Shown here in pieces: positions 45,626-55,076 of a stretch of 64,000 nt of DNA. Below the pieces are notes generated by a model, which made no database searches, had not been told where the DNA came from, and saw only the letters and a list, made by a program, of their open reading frames with translations. Numbering within the stretch: the first letter of the stretch is position 1; every line of letters starts with the position of its first letter. A program made the translations under genes and the position numbers. The stretch comes from Sedimenticola sp. (GTDB lineage Bacteria; Pseudomonadota; Gammaproteobacteria; Chromatiales; Chromatiaceae). The stretch covers positions 1-64,000 of the forward strand of contig PKUO01000045.1 in NCBI GenBank assembly GCA_002869585.1, read 5' to 3'.

Positions 45626-47734
45626 ATGAATACCATGAGCCAGAATTTTGATGCCAAAACTGAAGATCGGATCGAGGGAAAAGCCAACCACGAAGCCACG
45701 TATGACTCCCTAAATCGTACGCGCATTGGCACCATGACCTATCTGGCACCAAGTCATCTGAATACCACGGAAGAGCAGGAAACTGTCAGACAGGCTATAG
45801 ATGAATGCGTCAATCAGCAGGAATTGCAGATTGTAATCGACCTCGCCGAAATTGGTGTTCTAAGAAGTACCATCCTGGAACTTTTTCTGGATTGCCAGGA
45901 GATGCTGGCCCGCAGGGGTGGTTGGTTGAGACTGACCAACCTGAATGCAATACTCAGAGAAGTCCTGCGTATGACCGGATTGAATCACTCCATAGGGGTA
46001 ATCTCGGTCGATGATGTAGAACAAACTGCGCCACCGCATACAGCCAGCGACGCCAGAAATCGTCGCATGGGTGATTTGCTGATCGACAGAGGATTGATCA
46101 CCGAGGCGCGCGTCAAAGAGGCAATCGGTTTGCAGGGAAAACTCGGCAAACGCATGGGACAGATACTGGTTGATCGTGGCTGGGTTGCCGAACAGGATAT
46201 GCTGATGGCCCTGGCCGGGCAGTTATCATTGCCGTTTGTTCGGTTGAGATCCGGGTTGTTCGATCCAGATATCGCTGGACAACTGCCCAGAGAGGTAGCG
46301 CGTCGGCTCAAGGTTTTACCTCTGTTCAAGATTCGTGATGATCTCTTTCTTGCTACATCAGATCCCCAGGCGGTTGCCACTGTCGAGGAGGTTGTCGAGC
46401 GCACGGGTTGTAATATTCTTCTGGTTATCACCAAGCGTGATGAAATTATCAAGACGATCAATGACGCCTATGGTGATGCCGATTTCGCAGCGGATTTTAT
46501 CGGCGATTTTGATGAAGACCTGGAACTGGTCGAAACCGCGCAGTTGGAAGATTATACAACCATTGACGAACTTGCCGCCGGCAGCCCGGTTATCAACCTT
46601 GTCAATTCGATTATTCAGCGCGCTATTCATGATGGGGCCAGCGACATCCATATCGAGCCAGCGCGGGGCAAGTGTCGAGTGCGTTTTCGTATCGATGGTT
46701 TGCTCTATGAGGTTTTCAGCCCGAAAATCGAACTGCATCCAGCGCTGGTTTCGCGCCTCAAGGTCATGGCAAATCTGGATATTGCCGAGCGTCGCATGCC
46801 TCAGGATGGACGCATACAGGTGCATACTAACGGGCGTTCTGTTGATCTACGTTTCAGTTCACTACCTGGCCTCTATGGCGAAAAGGTGGTGCTGCGTGTC
46901 CTGGACAAGAATCAGGCGATTCTTGATGTCAATAAACTGGGTATGACCGACGAGAATCTGCATATCTACAAAAACCTGCTGGATCGCAGTTACGGACTTA
47001 TTCTGGTAACCGGGCCAACTGGAAGCGGTAAGACCACCAGCCTGTATGCAGCGATTAACTATCTCAACAGCATCGAGAAAAACATCGTCACCATCGAAGA
47101 TCCGGTAGAGTATCAGATCGATATCATCAATCAGAATGAAGTCAGGGCAAACATCGGCCTGACCTTCGCCAAGATGCTCAAGCATGTTCTCCGGCAGGAT
47201 CCGGATGTAGTGATGGTGGGCGAGATCCGCGAACGTGAGACAGCGGAAATTGCCGTTCAGGCGGCCCTGACTGGCCATCTGGTTCTCTCGACCCTTCATA
47301 CTAATGACAGTGTCGGGGCGGTATCACGCATGATCGATATGGGGGTTGAGCCCTATCTGCTCTCATCGGCATTGATCGGCGTGGTGGCTCAGCGACTTGT
47401 TCGTCAGGTCTGCCCCAGTTGTAAAACCACATACCTGGCATCACCCGACATGATCGAACGCTATGGCTGGCAGGATCAGGGGCAGGTGCGTTTGGTCAAG
47501 GGCAGGGGTTGTGTCGAGTGTTACGATTCCGGTTACCGGGGGCGCATGGGGCTGCATGAAATTGTTGAGGCTAATGGGGATCTTCAGAGATTGATTATCT
47601 CGAACCCCAGCCGTGATCAGCTGACTCAGTATATGCAGGAGGCCGGCATCAAAACACTCTATAGCGATGGTCTTGGCAGGGTGCTCGAGGGCAGAACCTC
47701 ATTGGAAGAGGTCCACCGGGTTGTGAATATATAG
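45626..47734 (+). CDS. Type IV pilus/MSHA-like assembly ATPase with STAS and MshEN domains
   Basis: 702 residues; ATG directly follows the upstream stop. Residues ~30-130 are a STAS (anti-anti-sigma-like) domain: TYLAPSHLNTTEEQETVRQ, IVIDLAEIGVLRSTILEL. Residues 147-200 hold two MshEN c-di-GMP motifs, RMGDLLIDRGLITEARVKEA and RMGQILVDRGWVAEQDMLMA, each closing with Gln. The GspE/PilB ATPase (310-702) has Walker A GPTGSGKTT, Asp box, DPDVVMVGEIRERETAEIA (Walker B), GHLVLSTLHTND (His box) and a zinc site Cys596/599/629/632. It powers fibre extension. The STAS fusion is unusual. Confidence 0.95.
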   Translation: MNTMSQNFDAKTEDRIEGKANHEATYDSLNRTRIGTMTYLAPSHLNTTEEQETVRQAIDECVNQQELQIVIDLAEIGVLRSTILELFLDCQEMLARRGGWLRLTNLNAILREVLRMTGLNHSIGVISVDDVEQTAPPHTASDARNRRMGDLLIDRGLITEARVKEAIGLQGKLGKRMGQILVDRGWVAEQDMLMALAGQLSLPFVRLRSGLFDPDIAGQLPREVARRLKVLPLFKIRDDLFLATSDPQAVATVEEVVERTGCNILLVITKRDEIIKTINDAYGDADFAADFIGDFDEDLELVETAQLEDYTTIDELAAGSPVINLVNSIIQRAIHDGASDIHIEPARGKCRVRFRIDGLLYEVFSPKIELHPALVSRLKVMANLDIAERRMPQDGRIQVHTNGRSVDLRFSSLPGLYGEKVVLRVLDKNQAILDVNKLGMTDENLHIYKNLLDRSYGLILVTGPTGSGKTTSLYAAINYLNSIEKNIVTIEDPVEYQIDIINQNEVRANIGLTFAKMLKHVLRQDPDVVMVGEIRERETAEIAVQAALTGHLVLSTLHTNDSVGAVSRMIDMGVEPYLLSSALIGVVAQRLVRQVCPSCKTTYLASPDMIERYGWQDQGQVRLVKGRGCVECYDSGYRGRMGLHEIVEANGDLQRLIISNPSRDQLTQYMQEAGIKTLYSDGLGRVLEGRTSLEEVHRVVNI

Positions 47735-47743
47735 GTAACTACC

Positions 47744-48871
47744 TTGGCACTGGAACTTAAAACCGAGAATACTGATGTCGTGGATCGGGGCCGCCGTTCG
47801 GGTTGGGAAACCCTGAATAACTTCCGAATGGGCAAGCGGATTACCAACCGGGATCGGATGTTTTTCACCGAGCAGTTGGCGCTGCTGCTGGAGACTGGCA
47901 CCAATCTGCATGCCAGTCTGCAGGCGCTTCGCCGGCAGGTGGGCGACACGCCATTGGCGTTGCTGATCGAAAAGCTGATCGAGGATGTATCTGAGGGCAA
48001 GACCTTCTCCTTTGCCCTCTCACGTCATCCCACCGTATTCAGCCGGACCTATGTGAATGTGATAGCAGCCAGTGAAGCCGGTGGCTTCATGCACCAGATG
48101 CTCCAGCAACTCCAGGAGATGGAAGAGAAGCGCGATCGGCTACGCAGCACCCTGGTCTCGGCACTAGCATATCCGGTATTTCTGATCCTGTTTTCCATTG
48201 CGGTGGTGATTTTCGTGCTGGCGGTGGTTTTTCCGAAATTCGCCGAACTTTTCGCCTCCATCGAGAATCAGTTGCCGGTAACCACGAAATGGCTGATGTC
48301 AGCGAGTGATCTGCTGGTCAACCACTGGCCCTGGTTACTGCTGGGGATTGGACTGGTGATGGTGCTGATGCGCGCCTGGCTACTCACAGAAAGTGGTAAA
48401 CTGACCATCGATCGGACGAAGCTCGGGTTACCCGGGCTTCGAAGCATATTTGTAAAACTTTATATGGTTCAGTCGCTTCGGGTGATGGGACTCTCAATGG
48501 GTAATGGAGTCGGCGTCATGGATACCCTCCAGGCCTGTCGTGAGCTGATCCAGAACCGACTGTTTGAGGCCTTCATTATTGATGTTGAAACACGCGTTCG
48601 CCAGGGTTCGGGCATAGCCTCGGGTTTTGCCAGTTCCTCATTCGTACCGCAGGTTGTGGCGCAGATGGTGACCACCGGTGAAGAGACCGGAAACCTGTCC
48701 AAGGTTATGCGGCGATTGGCAGACCACTATGAAAAAGAGCTGGAGCGGAGTCTGACACTGTTCTCCAAGATGGTAGAGCCGGTGATGTTGCTGGTAATGG
48801 GATTGATTGTGGGGTTGCTGGCCAGTTCCCTGATTCTGCCGATTTTCAAACTCTCGCGCGCGGTGCAATGA
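47744..48871 (+). CDS. PilC/GspF-type inner-membrane platform protein
   Basis: 375 residues from TTG 47744 (GGTAACTACC upstream); a later ATG is possible. Two GspF domains of ~120 residues (FFTEQLALLLETGTNLHASL ... / YMVQSLRVMGLSMGNGVGVMDTL...) and three membrane segments. Organises pseudopilin addition with the ATPase encoded just upstream. Confidence 0.93.
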   Translation: MALELKTENTDVVDRGRRSGWETLNNFRMGKRITNRDRMFFTEQLALLLETGTNLHASLQALRRQVGDTPLALLIEKLIEDVSEGKTFSFALSRHPTVFSRTYVNVIAASEAGGFMHQMLQQLQEMEEKRDRLRSTLVSALAYPVFLILFSIAVVIFVLAVVFPKFAELFASIENQLPVTTKWLMSASDLLVNHWPWLLLGIGLVMVLMRAWLLTESGKLTIDRTKLGLPGLRSIFVKLYMVQSLRVMGLSMGNGVGVMDTLQACRELIQNRLFEAFIIDVETRVRQGSGIASGFASSSFVPQVVAQMVTTGEETGNLSKVMRRLADHYEKELERSLTLFSKMVEPVMLLVMGLIVGLLASSLILPIFKLSRAVQ

Positions 48872-48936
48872 AAAAAAACTAAAGGTTTGGGCAAAACCGT
48901 CGCTAATCAGAATGTATAAATCAAAAGGACAGTAAA

Positions 48937-49518
48937 GTGGGGCCTACTAACATGCTTGGGAAATATAGCCAAAAGGGTTTTACCCTGGTTGAAGTACTGA
49001 TTGTCGTGATTATCCTGGCAATTTTGGCGGCAATCGTTGTGCCACAATTCTCCTCATCCACACAGGATGCGAAGGTGTCATCGCTCGACACCAGTCTGGC
49101 GAATATGCGTTCAGCAATTGATCTCTATCATCAGCAGCATGGTGATTACCCCAGTGCCAAAACCGCGGTGCCGGGTAACTGTGCAGGTACTGCGGGCACC
49201 GGTGCGATCAACACACCTGCGGCCTTCCAGGATCAGCTGGCCTACTATACGAATGCAACGGGGCAGGCCTGTACCACCAAGGATGATGGCGCGGGCGACA
49301 CCAACGCCTATCCTTTTGGCCCCTATCTGAAGAAACGTGACTTGCCCACAAATCCGATCAGTTTGGATGCCACCCTGGTAGTGGTGAATGCTGGGGATCT
49401 GAATATGGCGGGTTCCAATCCGGCAGGCGGCTGGCGTTTTGACAACAAGACCGGCAAATTCATTGCTGATGATTCGGTGAATACAGACGCCAATAGTGTT
49501 ACTTACGATAAACACTGA
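48937..49518 (+). CDS. Major pseudopilin, GspG/MshA-like
   Basis: 193 residues from GTG 48937 (AAAGGA upstream) or ATG 48952. Prepilin signal KG^FTLVEVLIVVIILAILAA with Glu5. The rest is soluble, with one Cys pair (NCAGTAG, QACTTK) and a C-terminal PAGGWRFDNKTGKF as in GspG/MshA family. Likely the main fibre subunit. Prepilin peptidase is not in the window. Confidence 0.88.
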   Translation: MGPTNMLGKYSQKGFTLVEVLIVVIILAILAAIVVPQFSSSTQDAKVSSLDTSLANMRSAIDLYHQQHGDYPSAKTAVPGNCAGTAGTGAINTPAAFQDQLAYYTNATGQACTTKDDGAGDTNAYPFGPYLKKRDLPTNPISLDATLVVVNAGDLNMAGSNPAGGWRFDNKTGKFIADDSVNTDANSVTYDKH

Positions 49519-49568
49519 TTGGTAGCTGATGGTGGTTTCGCTATGGACACTGACACTTGCATTTCAGC

Positions 49569-50129
49569 ATGAAAAGTCAGAATGGTCTGAGCCTGGTTGA
49601 ACTCACTGTCGTCATCATGATCCTGGTGATTGTCGCTGTGGTGGCAATCCCTCATCTTGCTTCCACAGATCCCCACAGAATCGAATTGGCTGCCAAGCAA
49701 GTGGCCGGAGCGATTCGCTTTGCCCGCTCGGAATCGATTCGCACAGGAGAGGTCCACGGGGTTGCCGTGGACTACAACCAGAGTGATGCCGCGGGTAAGG
49801 AGATCACCGTCTACAAGGCTGATCTGGCCCAGAGTCCGTTTGCCGTTGACAGCATCGCTTATCACCCGGTCGATAAACAGCCTTATGATCGGATGATCAC
49901 AGAAACCTACCTTACGCGGGGGATTGGCTTTCTTAACACCGCCCATGTATTCGACATTCAGGGGCAGGGCAGAAAGGCCCATCTGCACTTCACCGCTCAA
50001 GGGGTTCCCGTCTATTTCGTTGCAGGGAAACCTTATCGCCTGATTAACGGCACTATTCGTATAGGTGACAGCACATTTGAAAAAGTGGTCACTGTGGCTC
50101 CCCTGGTTGGCCGGGTAAAGGTGCAATGA
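49569..50129 (+). CDS. Minor pseudopilin, GspH/MshC-like
   Basis: 186 residues from ATG 49569; a TTG four codons upstream is less likely. Prepilin signal NG^LSLVELTVVIMILVIVAVVAI, then GspH-type core with ELAAKQVAGAIRFARSESIRTGE. The last codon overlaps the next ATG (AATGA). Confidence 0.85.
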   Translation: MKSQNGLSLVELTVVIMILVIVAVVAIPHLASTDPHRIELAAKQVAGAIRFARSESIRTGEVHGVAVDYNQSDAAGKEITVYKADLAQSPFAVDSIAYHPVDKQPYDRMITETYLTRGIGFLNTAHVFDIQGQGRKAHLHFTAQGVPVYFVAGKPYRLINGTIRIGDSTFEKVVTVAPLVGRVKVQ

Positions 50130-50557
50130 ACCGGAAAAGGTCAATGATCCAACAAGGTTTCTCCTACATGGAGATGCTGGTTGCTATCGCTCTGATTACG
50201 GTCACGTTGATACCTGCCCTGGATTCCCTGCAGTCGGGTATCCAGGGTAGTGGCATTTATAGCGCAGAGACCGACAGCCACTATTGGCTGCGCTCGAAGG
50301 TGGATGAACTCATGGCCATGAATTACTCGATGCTTGTCGAACAGGCCACTGACATCGATGATCCACTGAATATAGAGGATAACCTGTCCGATGCCTTGGG
50401 CAGTGATAAGCGTCGACTGGTCTATCTGGCCCACTACGATGGGGATAACAAAGACGGCGATAATGATCCCTTTACCGGTGTTGACCACGGTCTGTTATGG
50501 ATTCGGGTAGAGCTTGCAGGGCAGCATCATTTCCTTGAAACTCTGATCCGGCGCTGA
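50126..50557 (+). CDS. Minor pseudopilin, PilV/MshD-like
   Basis: 143 residues. Prepilin signal QG^FSYMEMLVAIALITVTLIP with Glu5, short soluble domain rich in Asp (YDGDNKDGDNDPFTGVD, a Ca2+-binding-loop-like stretch). Overlaps the previous stop. Confidence 0.85.
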   Translation: MNRKRSMIQQGFSYMEMLVAIALITVTLIPALDSLQSGIQGSGIYSAETDSHYWLRSKVDELMAMNYSMLVEQATDIDDPLNIEDNLSDALGSDKRRLVYLAHYDGDNKDGDNDPFTGVDHGLLWIRVELAGQHHFLETLIRR

Positions 50558-50567
50558 AGGTGGACTC

Positions 50568-51557
50568 GTGACGATGCTGATCAGAAATCCAAGATACCAG
50601 CAAGGCGTCACCTTTATCGAGGTACTGATCGTTGCTGTTATCGCGGGTCTGCTGATTGTCGGGCTGAATGGAATCGTCGGCCAGGCGTTGCAGTCCAAAC
50701 AGCAGACCGAATCAAGGAACCAGCTTTCCCGGGATGCGAATTTTGCCCTGCAGCGGATGATCCAGGCCCTTTCACATACCCGCTTGCTGCTACTTCCTTT
50801 TCCCGATAAGCCCTCGACCAATGATACGGAGAATATCCGGGAACAGACTGATCCTTCCTCACTGAAAACAGATACCAATGCCCTGGATACTGCGGTCTTG
50901 GCCATGACGCTCCCTGCCTATGTTGATCTCAATGCCGATGGTGTAGCTGATGCAGATAACGACGGTGACGGTCGGTTTGATGAGGATCTGCCCGCAGATT
51001 CTACAAATGATGATGCACCGGGTATCAGGGGGATTGATGACGATGATGACGGTTGGCTCGACGGCTGGTTTGTCAAAGAGAATGACGATGAAGAGTTTTA
51101 TGTAAGAGATGAAGATCCCATCAACGGCAATGATGATGATGGAGACGTCAGTATAGATGAGGATCCACCGGCCGACATGAATGCTGATGGTTGTCCGGGT
51201 GACTGTTATGTGGATGATGACGGTGATGGGGCGGTCGATGAAGGGGATGTGGCCGATGACGATGAGGATGGCAGCACGAACGAGGATTGGTACGATCCAC
51301 TGGTTTTCTACTTCAATAACGGCACGTTGATTGAGCGTACACCGGTGCCCTGGGACGAAAGTGGTAATGGCAGCATTACTGGTCAGGATTACGTCACCTC
51401 GGTCATTGCGGAGCATGTGCGGCGTTTCCGAGTGGAGCGGATTGCTCAGGGCACTGATCCAGGATTGCGGGTGGATATCCTTCTTGAACTACATGATCCT
51501 GAGACCGGTGAGACAGCCAGTTTGCGCACCCAGGTACTGGTGGGAAGCGCCTTGTGA
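50568..51557 (+). CDS. Pseudopilin (GspJ/PilW-like) with Asp-rich calcium-binding-type repeats
   Basis: 329 residues from GTG 50568 or ATG 50574. Prepilin signal QG^VTFIEVLIVAVIAGLLIVG with Glu5. Residues ~120-245 are extremely acidic with repeated DxNxDGxxD / DxDxDGxxDE loops (DLNADGVADADNDGDGRFDE, DDDDDGWLDGW, DDDGDGAVDEG), as in thrombospondin type 3/dockerin Ca2+ loops; most minor pilins lack this. The C-terminal domain returns to GspJ-like strands. Its stop overlaps the adhesin start (GTGA). Confidence 0.85.
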   Translation: MTMLIRNPRYQQGVTFIEVLIVAVIAGLLIVGLNGIVGQALQSKQQTESRNQLSRDANFALQRMIQALSHTRLLLLPFPDKPSTNDTENIREQTDPSSLKTDTNALDTAVLAMTLPAYVDLNADGVADADNDGDGRFDEDLPADSTNDDAPGIRGIDDDDDGWLDGWFVKENDDEEFYVRDEDPINGNDDDGDVSIDEDPPADMNADGCPGDCYVDDDGDGAVDEGDVADDDEDGSTNEDWYDPLVFYFNNGTLIERTPVPWDESGNGSITGQDYVTSVIAEHVRRFRVERIAQGTDPGLRVDILLELHDPETGETASLRTQVLVGSAL

Positions 51558-54500
51558 GGCAAATGCACCTCATGCCCTATCGACAGGGCTTTATCCTGCT
51601 GCCGGTTATGCTGACACTGGTGCTGGTGGCGGTGGTAGCGCTGATGTTGAACCAGCAGTCGGCCATGGACACCAGCCGTGTCGGCAGTGAAATGGAGGCC
51701 CAGCAGACTGAATTAATCGCAAAGGCTGGCTTGAAACACGCTGAATGGCTGCTCCAGGAGAGTGTCTGCTCCGGTGATATCACCCTGCCACAGACTGCGT
51801 TTTCCGGAGGCAGCTACAGCGCCCAAATCGATACCGGCTACACTTCCACGGCGTATACGATCGATGTTGATCAGGATGCCTTCCTGAGTGAAATAGCACC
51901 AGACACCAACTATGGTTTTAATAGTGAACTACTGGTTGAGGCAACCACCAACCAGCAGAAACGGGCGGTATACCGTTACGATCTATCCGCCATAGCCCTG
52001 AATGCGGAGATTCTGTCGGCCACCGCCTGGTTCTATGTCAACCAGAATGACGATCAGGCTGCGGTATCACTCTATGCCATCAATGCCGATTGGGCCGAAA
52101 ACGGTGCGACCTGGAACAACTTGTCTACAGCCTATGACCCGCAGCCCTTCAGTGCCATACCACGCCAGACTGCCAGTGGCAATCTGGTGTCGGTGAACAT
52201 CACGTCACTGGTACAGGGCTGGGTGAATGGGACCAAGCCCAACAATGGGGTCATGCTGATTGGTGCTTCAGATGGGGTGTCTGGGTATGGCAGCCAGGAG
52301 TGGGCTGTTTTAAACCAACGGCCCCATCTGGAAGTGCAGGTGGGAAATGCCAGTGGTAACCCAGTATCTATAGATGTGGATGGGACGCATGCCGGTGGCA
52401 ATAAGCGCGTTTTGACTTACGACGATGCGAGGCAGTTGCAACAGCCGGTAACAATCACCATTCAGGGAGGGGCGATTGTTGCTGATACTTACATTGATGA
52501 AAACGATATATCACACCATACCGGTGCAAATGAAGACCTGCGATCAAATTCTGCCAGCGGTGAGCGCAAGGCGCCACTGATAAAATTCAATCTAGGTTCT
52601 TTACCTGTTGGTGCAAAGGTAGGGTCTGCCAAATTTGATATTTACCTCTATGACAGTGGTGGTTCGGCTACTGATGTTGTTGAGGCTCATAGGCTGACAC
52701 GAGATTGGCAGGAAGGACCAGATGGGTATCTGACCGGAGCAACTTGGAATAGATATGATGATACCAATGATTGGGATACTCCTGGTGGAGACTACGAAGC
52801 CGAAATACAGGGATCATTTATAGCGAATACACCAGGTTGGAAAACTATTGACGTTAGCCATATGGTTCAGTTTTGGCTTGATCATCCAAAGCAGAATTAT
52901 GGCATGATTCTACTGTCACCGATTGCTGCAGGTTACAATGAAAAACGTTACCACAGTAGCGATTATAGTGATCCAAATCTTCTTCCGCGTCTTCACGTAA
53001 CCCTGGCCTGTGACTGTGGCGAGATCTGCATCAATCCCCGGGATCAGGGCAATCTGCTGCTGGTGGTTTCCGATGCGGCTGCACCGGAAAGTTCGGATCT
53101 GCAGAAAAAGGCGGTGTTCGAGAGCTGGGGCTATACAGTCACACTGATCTCGGAGGATGCGAGCCAGATTAGCTTGAATGCCGAAATGGGAAATAACGAT
53201 GTGGTCTATGTGTCGGCAACTGTCGATGAAACCATCATGGGGACAAAGCTGACCTATGCCTCCATTGGCGTGGTGAGTGAGCATCCCGCATTGGTGGATG
53301 AACTGGGGTTTGCTGCGGCCCAGGCTTCGGTAGTGGGAGCGGCAATGGATATCATGGATGCCAGCCATCCGGTTTCAACACTCTTTCCGCAGAGAATGAT
53401 TGATCTCTACAGCGCCAACATGAAGCTGTCGATGCTTCAGGCGCCTTTATCCACAGATCTCACCGTGCTAGGAACGGTTGGTGGAACCGCCGCCTTCGCA
53501 GTGTTGAGTCCAGGGGACCTCCTGCAGTCCGGGGGCTATGTCTCATCACGCCGAGTCGCTTTGCCGTTCGACCAAAGTGCTAATAATAACTGGGCCCATT
53601 TCAACAGCAATGCACTGGCTCTGATCTCCCAGGCGGTGCGCTGGGCGGCTGAAAAGGGCAGTACGCTCATGGTCTACTGGACCGATGATGTGGCGCGGAA
53701 AGTTCAGCGTGCGGATGTCATGACCCCGGTGGTGGAGTACCTGGTCATTAATCTCACAGCACCGACCGGGCTTGATGTGGATGTGGAAAATGGCCTGATC
53801 TATTTTACTGATAACCTGCAGATCAAACGCGCGAATCTTGATGGATCGGGAGTCACCACGCTTATCAACCAGTTTTTTTATCCTCAGGATGTGAAACTGG
53901 ACAGGGTCAAAGGCAACCTCTACTGGACAGTGCCGAATCTTAATGCAGTTTACAGTTCTAAAATCGATGGCAGTTCGACGACCCTACTCACAACCTCAGT
54001 CAACGGCCCTGCCTATCTCAGTTTTGATGAAGCCGGCAAATTGATCTATTTTAGTGAATATGTTGACAATTCTGTCTCGCGTTGCGAATCGAATGGAAAC
54101 AACTGCACGCGGCTGGTCAAAGATCTTTCCAGTCCCATCGGCCACGCGCTGGACCTTGCTGGCGGAAAAGTTTACTGGAGCGATGGTAGTGGTGGCGACA
54201 AGATTTGGCGTGCCAACCTGAATGGTACTGGCCAGGAGTTGGTTATCGGTGGAGAGCAGGCACCCCAGGACATAGCTGTAGATACCACTGGCGGAAAAAT
54301 CTACTGGGCCGCAGCCGATGCAGGAAAAATCAGGAGGGCAAACCTGGATGGCAGCAACCCCGAGGATGTGGTTACCGGGCTGAATCGTCCTCGGGGTGTA
54401 GTACTGGCCTTGGTTTCGGAAGGGGTAGGGGCACCGGTTGCACCACCTTCAGAAGATTGTAATGGTGTCTTTCGTGATGAGTTCAATACAGTCAGCTTTA

Positions 54501-54931
54501 GTGGTAACGATGGTACTCTGGCCTGGAGCAATGACTGGCAGGAGATCGGTGAGAGTGATGGTCCAGGCAGTGGTGACATTGTTGTGTCGAATAATCTGCG
54601 GCTTCAGGATAACGATAACGGTGGAGAAGGGGTGATGCGTACCGCTGACCTAAGTCGCGCGCAAAAGGCTGCGTTGAGCATGGATGCCACTACCAGTGGC
54701 TTGGACAGCAGCTCAGATTATGTGGATGTGCTCATCTCCGCCGATGGAGAATCCGGTCCCTGGGAGCAATTACAACGCATTGCGGGTCCCAGCAACACTG
54801 TTGATATTAAGGTCAGTCACGATATCAGCAAGTTTCTCTCTGCCAACACCACTGTGCGGTTGATTACCTCACCCAGCATGGGAGGTAGTGACCGGGTCTA
54901 TTTCGATAATGTCCAGATTGAGTGTAAGTGA
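51554..54931 (+). CDS. Large PilX/MshP-headed multidomain adhesin candidate
   Basis: 1125 residues, GTG start coupled to the previous stop. Type IV pilin-like N-terminus QG^FILLPVMLTLVLVAVVALM (no Glu5, as in PilX/GspK). Then two DNRLRE-type modules (~103-269 and ~310-486: ADTYIDEN..., LIKFNLGSLPVGAKVGSA), a Rossmann-like or alpha/beta module (~490-735, NLLLVVSDAAAPESSD, with GYTVTLISED), a YWTD/LDLR-type six-bladed propeller (~735-956, repeated GKIYWAAADAGKIRRANLDG), and a C-terminal jelly-roll-like domain (~968-1125, DEFNTVSFSGNDGTLAW). It may sit at the fibre tip and bind surfaces or host glycans/proteins. Confidence 0.85.
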   Translation: MRQMHLMPYRQGFILLPVMLTLVLVAVVALMLNQQSAMDTSRVGSEMEAQQTELIAKAGLKHAEWLLQESVCSGDITLPQTAFSGGSYSAQIDTGYTSTAYTIDVDQDAFLSEIAPDTNYGFNSELLVEATTNQQKRAVYRYDLSAIALNAEILSATAWFYVNQNDDQAAVSLYAINADWAENGATWNNLSTAYDPQPFSAIPRQTASGNLVSVNITSLVQGWVNGTKPNNGVMLIGASDGVSGYGSQEWAVLNQRPHLEVQVGNASGNPVSIDVDGTHAGGNKRVLTYDDARQLQQPVTITIQGGAIVADTYIDENDISHHTGANEDLRSNSASGERKAPLIKFNLGSLPVGAKVGSAKFDIYLYDSGGSATDVVEAHRLTRDWQEGPDGYLTGATWNRYDDTNDWDTPGGDYEAEIQGSFIANTPGWKTIDVSHMVQFWLDHPKQNYGMILLSPIAAGYNEKRYHSSDYSDPNLLPRLHVTLACDCGEICINPRDQGNLLLVVSDAAAPESSDLQKKAVFESWGYTVTLISEDASQISLNAEMGNNDVVYVSATVDETIMGTKLTYASIGVVSEHPALVDELGFAAAQASVVGAAMDIMDASHPVSTLFPQRMIDLYSANMKLSMLQAPLSTDLTVLGTVGGTAAFAVLSPGDLLQSGGYVSSRRVALPFDQSANNNWAHFNSNALALISQAVRWAAEKGSTLMVYWTDDVARKVQRADVMTPVVEYLVINLTAPTGLDVDVENGLIYFTDNLQIKRANLDGSGVTTLINQFFYPQDVKLDRVKGNLYWTVPNLNAVYSSKIDGSSTTLLTTSVNGPAYLSFDEAGKLIYFSEYVDNSVSRCESNGNNCTRLVKDLSSPIGHALDLAGGKVYWSDGSGGDKIWRANLNGTGQELVIGGEQAPQDIAVDTTGGKIYWAAADAGKIRRANLDGSNPEDVVTGLNRPRGVVLALVSEGVGAPVAPPSEDCNGVFRDEFNTVSFSGNDGTLAWSNDWQEIGESDGPGSGDIVVSNNLRLQDNDNGGEGVMRTADLSRAQKAALSMDATTSGLDSSSDYVDVLISADGESGPWEQLQRIAGPSNTVDIKVSHDISKFLSANTTVRLITSPSMGGSDRVYFDNVQIECK

Positions 54932-55076
54932 GGTTATAAGCTGTTTCAGGGGTCGGGATTGTGTGGTGGTGACTCTGACTACATTATCACTATTTCTTCC
55001 TAAAGAATTCCAGATTCTGCACGCTATATTCACTGAATAGATGAATTCTGTGTCATCAGGGGAATAATAATTAAAA

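Noticed and set aside
54932-55076. c-di-GMP riboswitch before the GGDEF gene
   Set aside because: The 145 bases show no GEMM-type core motif.
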